From NCBI GenBank assembly GCA_949290725.1, contig CASEST010000089.1, positions 1 through 5,626 on the forward strand: a DNA stretch of 5,626 nt, read 5' to 3'. The notes beneath the pieces were generated by a model. It was given only the letters and a program-made list of their open reading frames with translations. It was not told the DNA's origin and made no database searches. The position numbers were made by a program, and so were the translations under genes. Positions 5,119-5,626 of the stretch are shown piece after piece; position 1 is the stretch's first letter, and every line of letters begins with the position of its first letter. The DNA is from an uncultured bacterium. Lineage in GTDB: Bacteria; Bacillota_I; Bacilli_A; RFN20; CAG-826.

Positions 5119-5626
5119 ATGGATTTAAGAGACAAAATTAAAGGATTGAGTGTTGAAGAAAAGATTGCTTTTTTAAGAGGAGTTGATTTTCGGACAACAA
5201 TGCCATTGGAAAAGCTTAATTTAAAATCTATTTGGGTTAGTGATGGTCCACATGGGTTAAGAAAAGAGAAAAAGATTAAGGAATTAAATGATGAATCTAA
5301 TTCTTATAAAGCAGTTTGTTTCCCACCTGCTTCTTTATCATCTTGTTCCTTTGATATACATCTTTTATATGAGGAAGGAATACGTTTAGCCGAGGAAGCA
5401 TTAGCTCAAAATGTTCAAATAATTTTAGGCCCAGCTATAAATATTAAAAGAAATCCTTTATGTGGAAGAAATTTCGAATATTTTAGTGAAGACCCTTTTT
5501 TAACAGGCGAGCTTGCCGCAGGATTGATTAATGGAATTCAATCTAAAAATATTGGCACATCTGTTAAGCATTTTGCGGTTAATAGTGAAGAAATAGACCG
5601 CGCTAGAATTAATGATGTAGTTGATG
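5119..5626 (+). CDS. Glycoside hydrolase family 3 (beta-glucosidase-like), N-terminal part; continues past the right edge
   Basis: 169 residues are readable with no stop before the edge. They match the start of the GH3 catalytic barrel, which hydrolyses beta-linked glucosides, xylosides or related sugars with a double-displacement mechanism. Landmarks: LSVEEKIAFLRG (10-21), WVSDGPHGLR (39-48) with the substrate-binding Asp42, CFPPASLSSCSFD (67-79), LGPAINIKRNPLCGRNFEYF (103-122) with Arg117, SEDPFLTG (123-130) and SVKHFAVNSEEIDR (148-161) with the sugar-binding Lys150-His151 pair. The catalytic Asp of the later SDW-type motif and the C-terminal domains lie outside the window; whole enzymes are usually about 700-800 residues. 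There is no signal peptide, so it should act in the cytoplasm on imported oligosaccharides. Start supported by GGAG 8 bases upstream. Divergent from the CatA-like gene. Exact substrate cannot be told. Confidence 0.95.
   Translation, partial: MDLRDKIKGLSVEEKIAFLRGVDFRTTMPLEKLNLKSIWVSDGPHGLRKEKKIKELNDESNSYKAVCFPPASLSSCSFDIHLLYEEGIRLAEEALAQNVQIILGPAINIKRNPLCGRNFEYFSEDPFLTGELAAGLINGIQSKNIGTSVKHFAVNSEEIDRARINDVVD

Noticed and set aside
1..5626. Mycoplasma-type code with TGA as Trp
   Set aside because: Trp is TGG in all five genes and the frames are intact under the standard bacterial code.
1..5626. CRISPR array, tRNA/rRNA, insertion sequence or attachment site
   Set aside because: No regularly spaced direct repeats, no tRNA-like cloverleaf, no transposase frame and no terminal inverted repeats with target duplications were seen.

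Overview
The window is a piece of a very AT-rich, low-GC Gram-positive-type genome. Trp is written only as TGG in the five genes read, every visible stop is TAA, and AGA dominates Arg, so the standard bacterial code fits and the Mycoplasma/Spiroplasma TGA=Trp code does not. Gene content (XRE regulator, CatA-like acetyltransferase, cytoplasmic family 3 glycosidase, large membrane-anchored surface protein with no outer-membrane features) suggests a small-genome gut Bacilli/Erysipelotrichales/RF39-type or Acholeplasma-like organism. That placement is inferred from style, not from a marker gene.

Layout: (1) 1-281, minus strand, the N-terminal part of an XRE-family regulator that runs off the left edge. 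(2) 282-420, a divergent control region. It holds a good minus-strand promoter, a consensus plus-strand -10, and a 9-bp inverted repeat (316-336) whose ends touch both promoters. (3) 421-4220, a two-gene plus-strand operon of unrecognised families: a 311-residue and a 952-residue protein, each with one N-terminal membrane segment and a large predicted extracellular part. The larger has a Gly/Asn linker followed by diverged modules of about 220 residues. A hairpin terminator at 4225-4258, with T-runs on both strands, closes it. (4) 4301-4954, minus strand, a complete CatA-like O-acetyltransferase converging on that terminator. (5) 4955-5118, an AT-rich divergent promoter region. (6) 5119-5626, plus strand, the N-terminal third or less of a family 3 glycoside hydrolase that runs off the right edge.

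How the parts may work together: the XRE gene and the surface-protein operon share one control region with a candidate operator, so the regulator probably controls the operon, itself, or both. The acetyltransferase and the glycosidase look like independent genes. The best candidate for undescribed biology is the operon: two co-transcribed, membrane-tethered, beta-rich exported proteins with repeated modules, under a divergent regulator.
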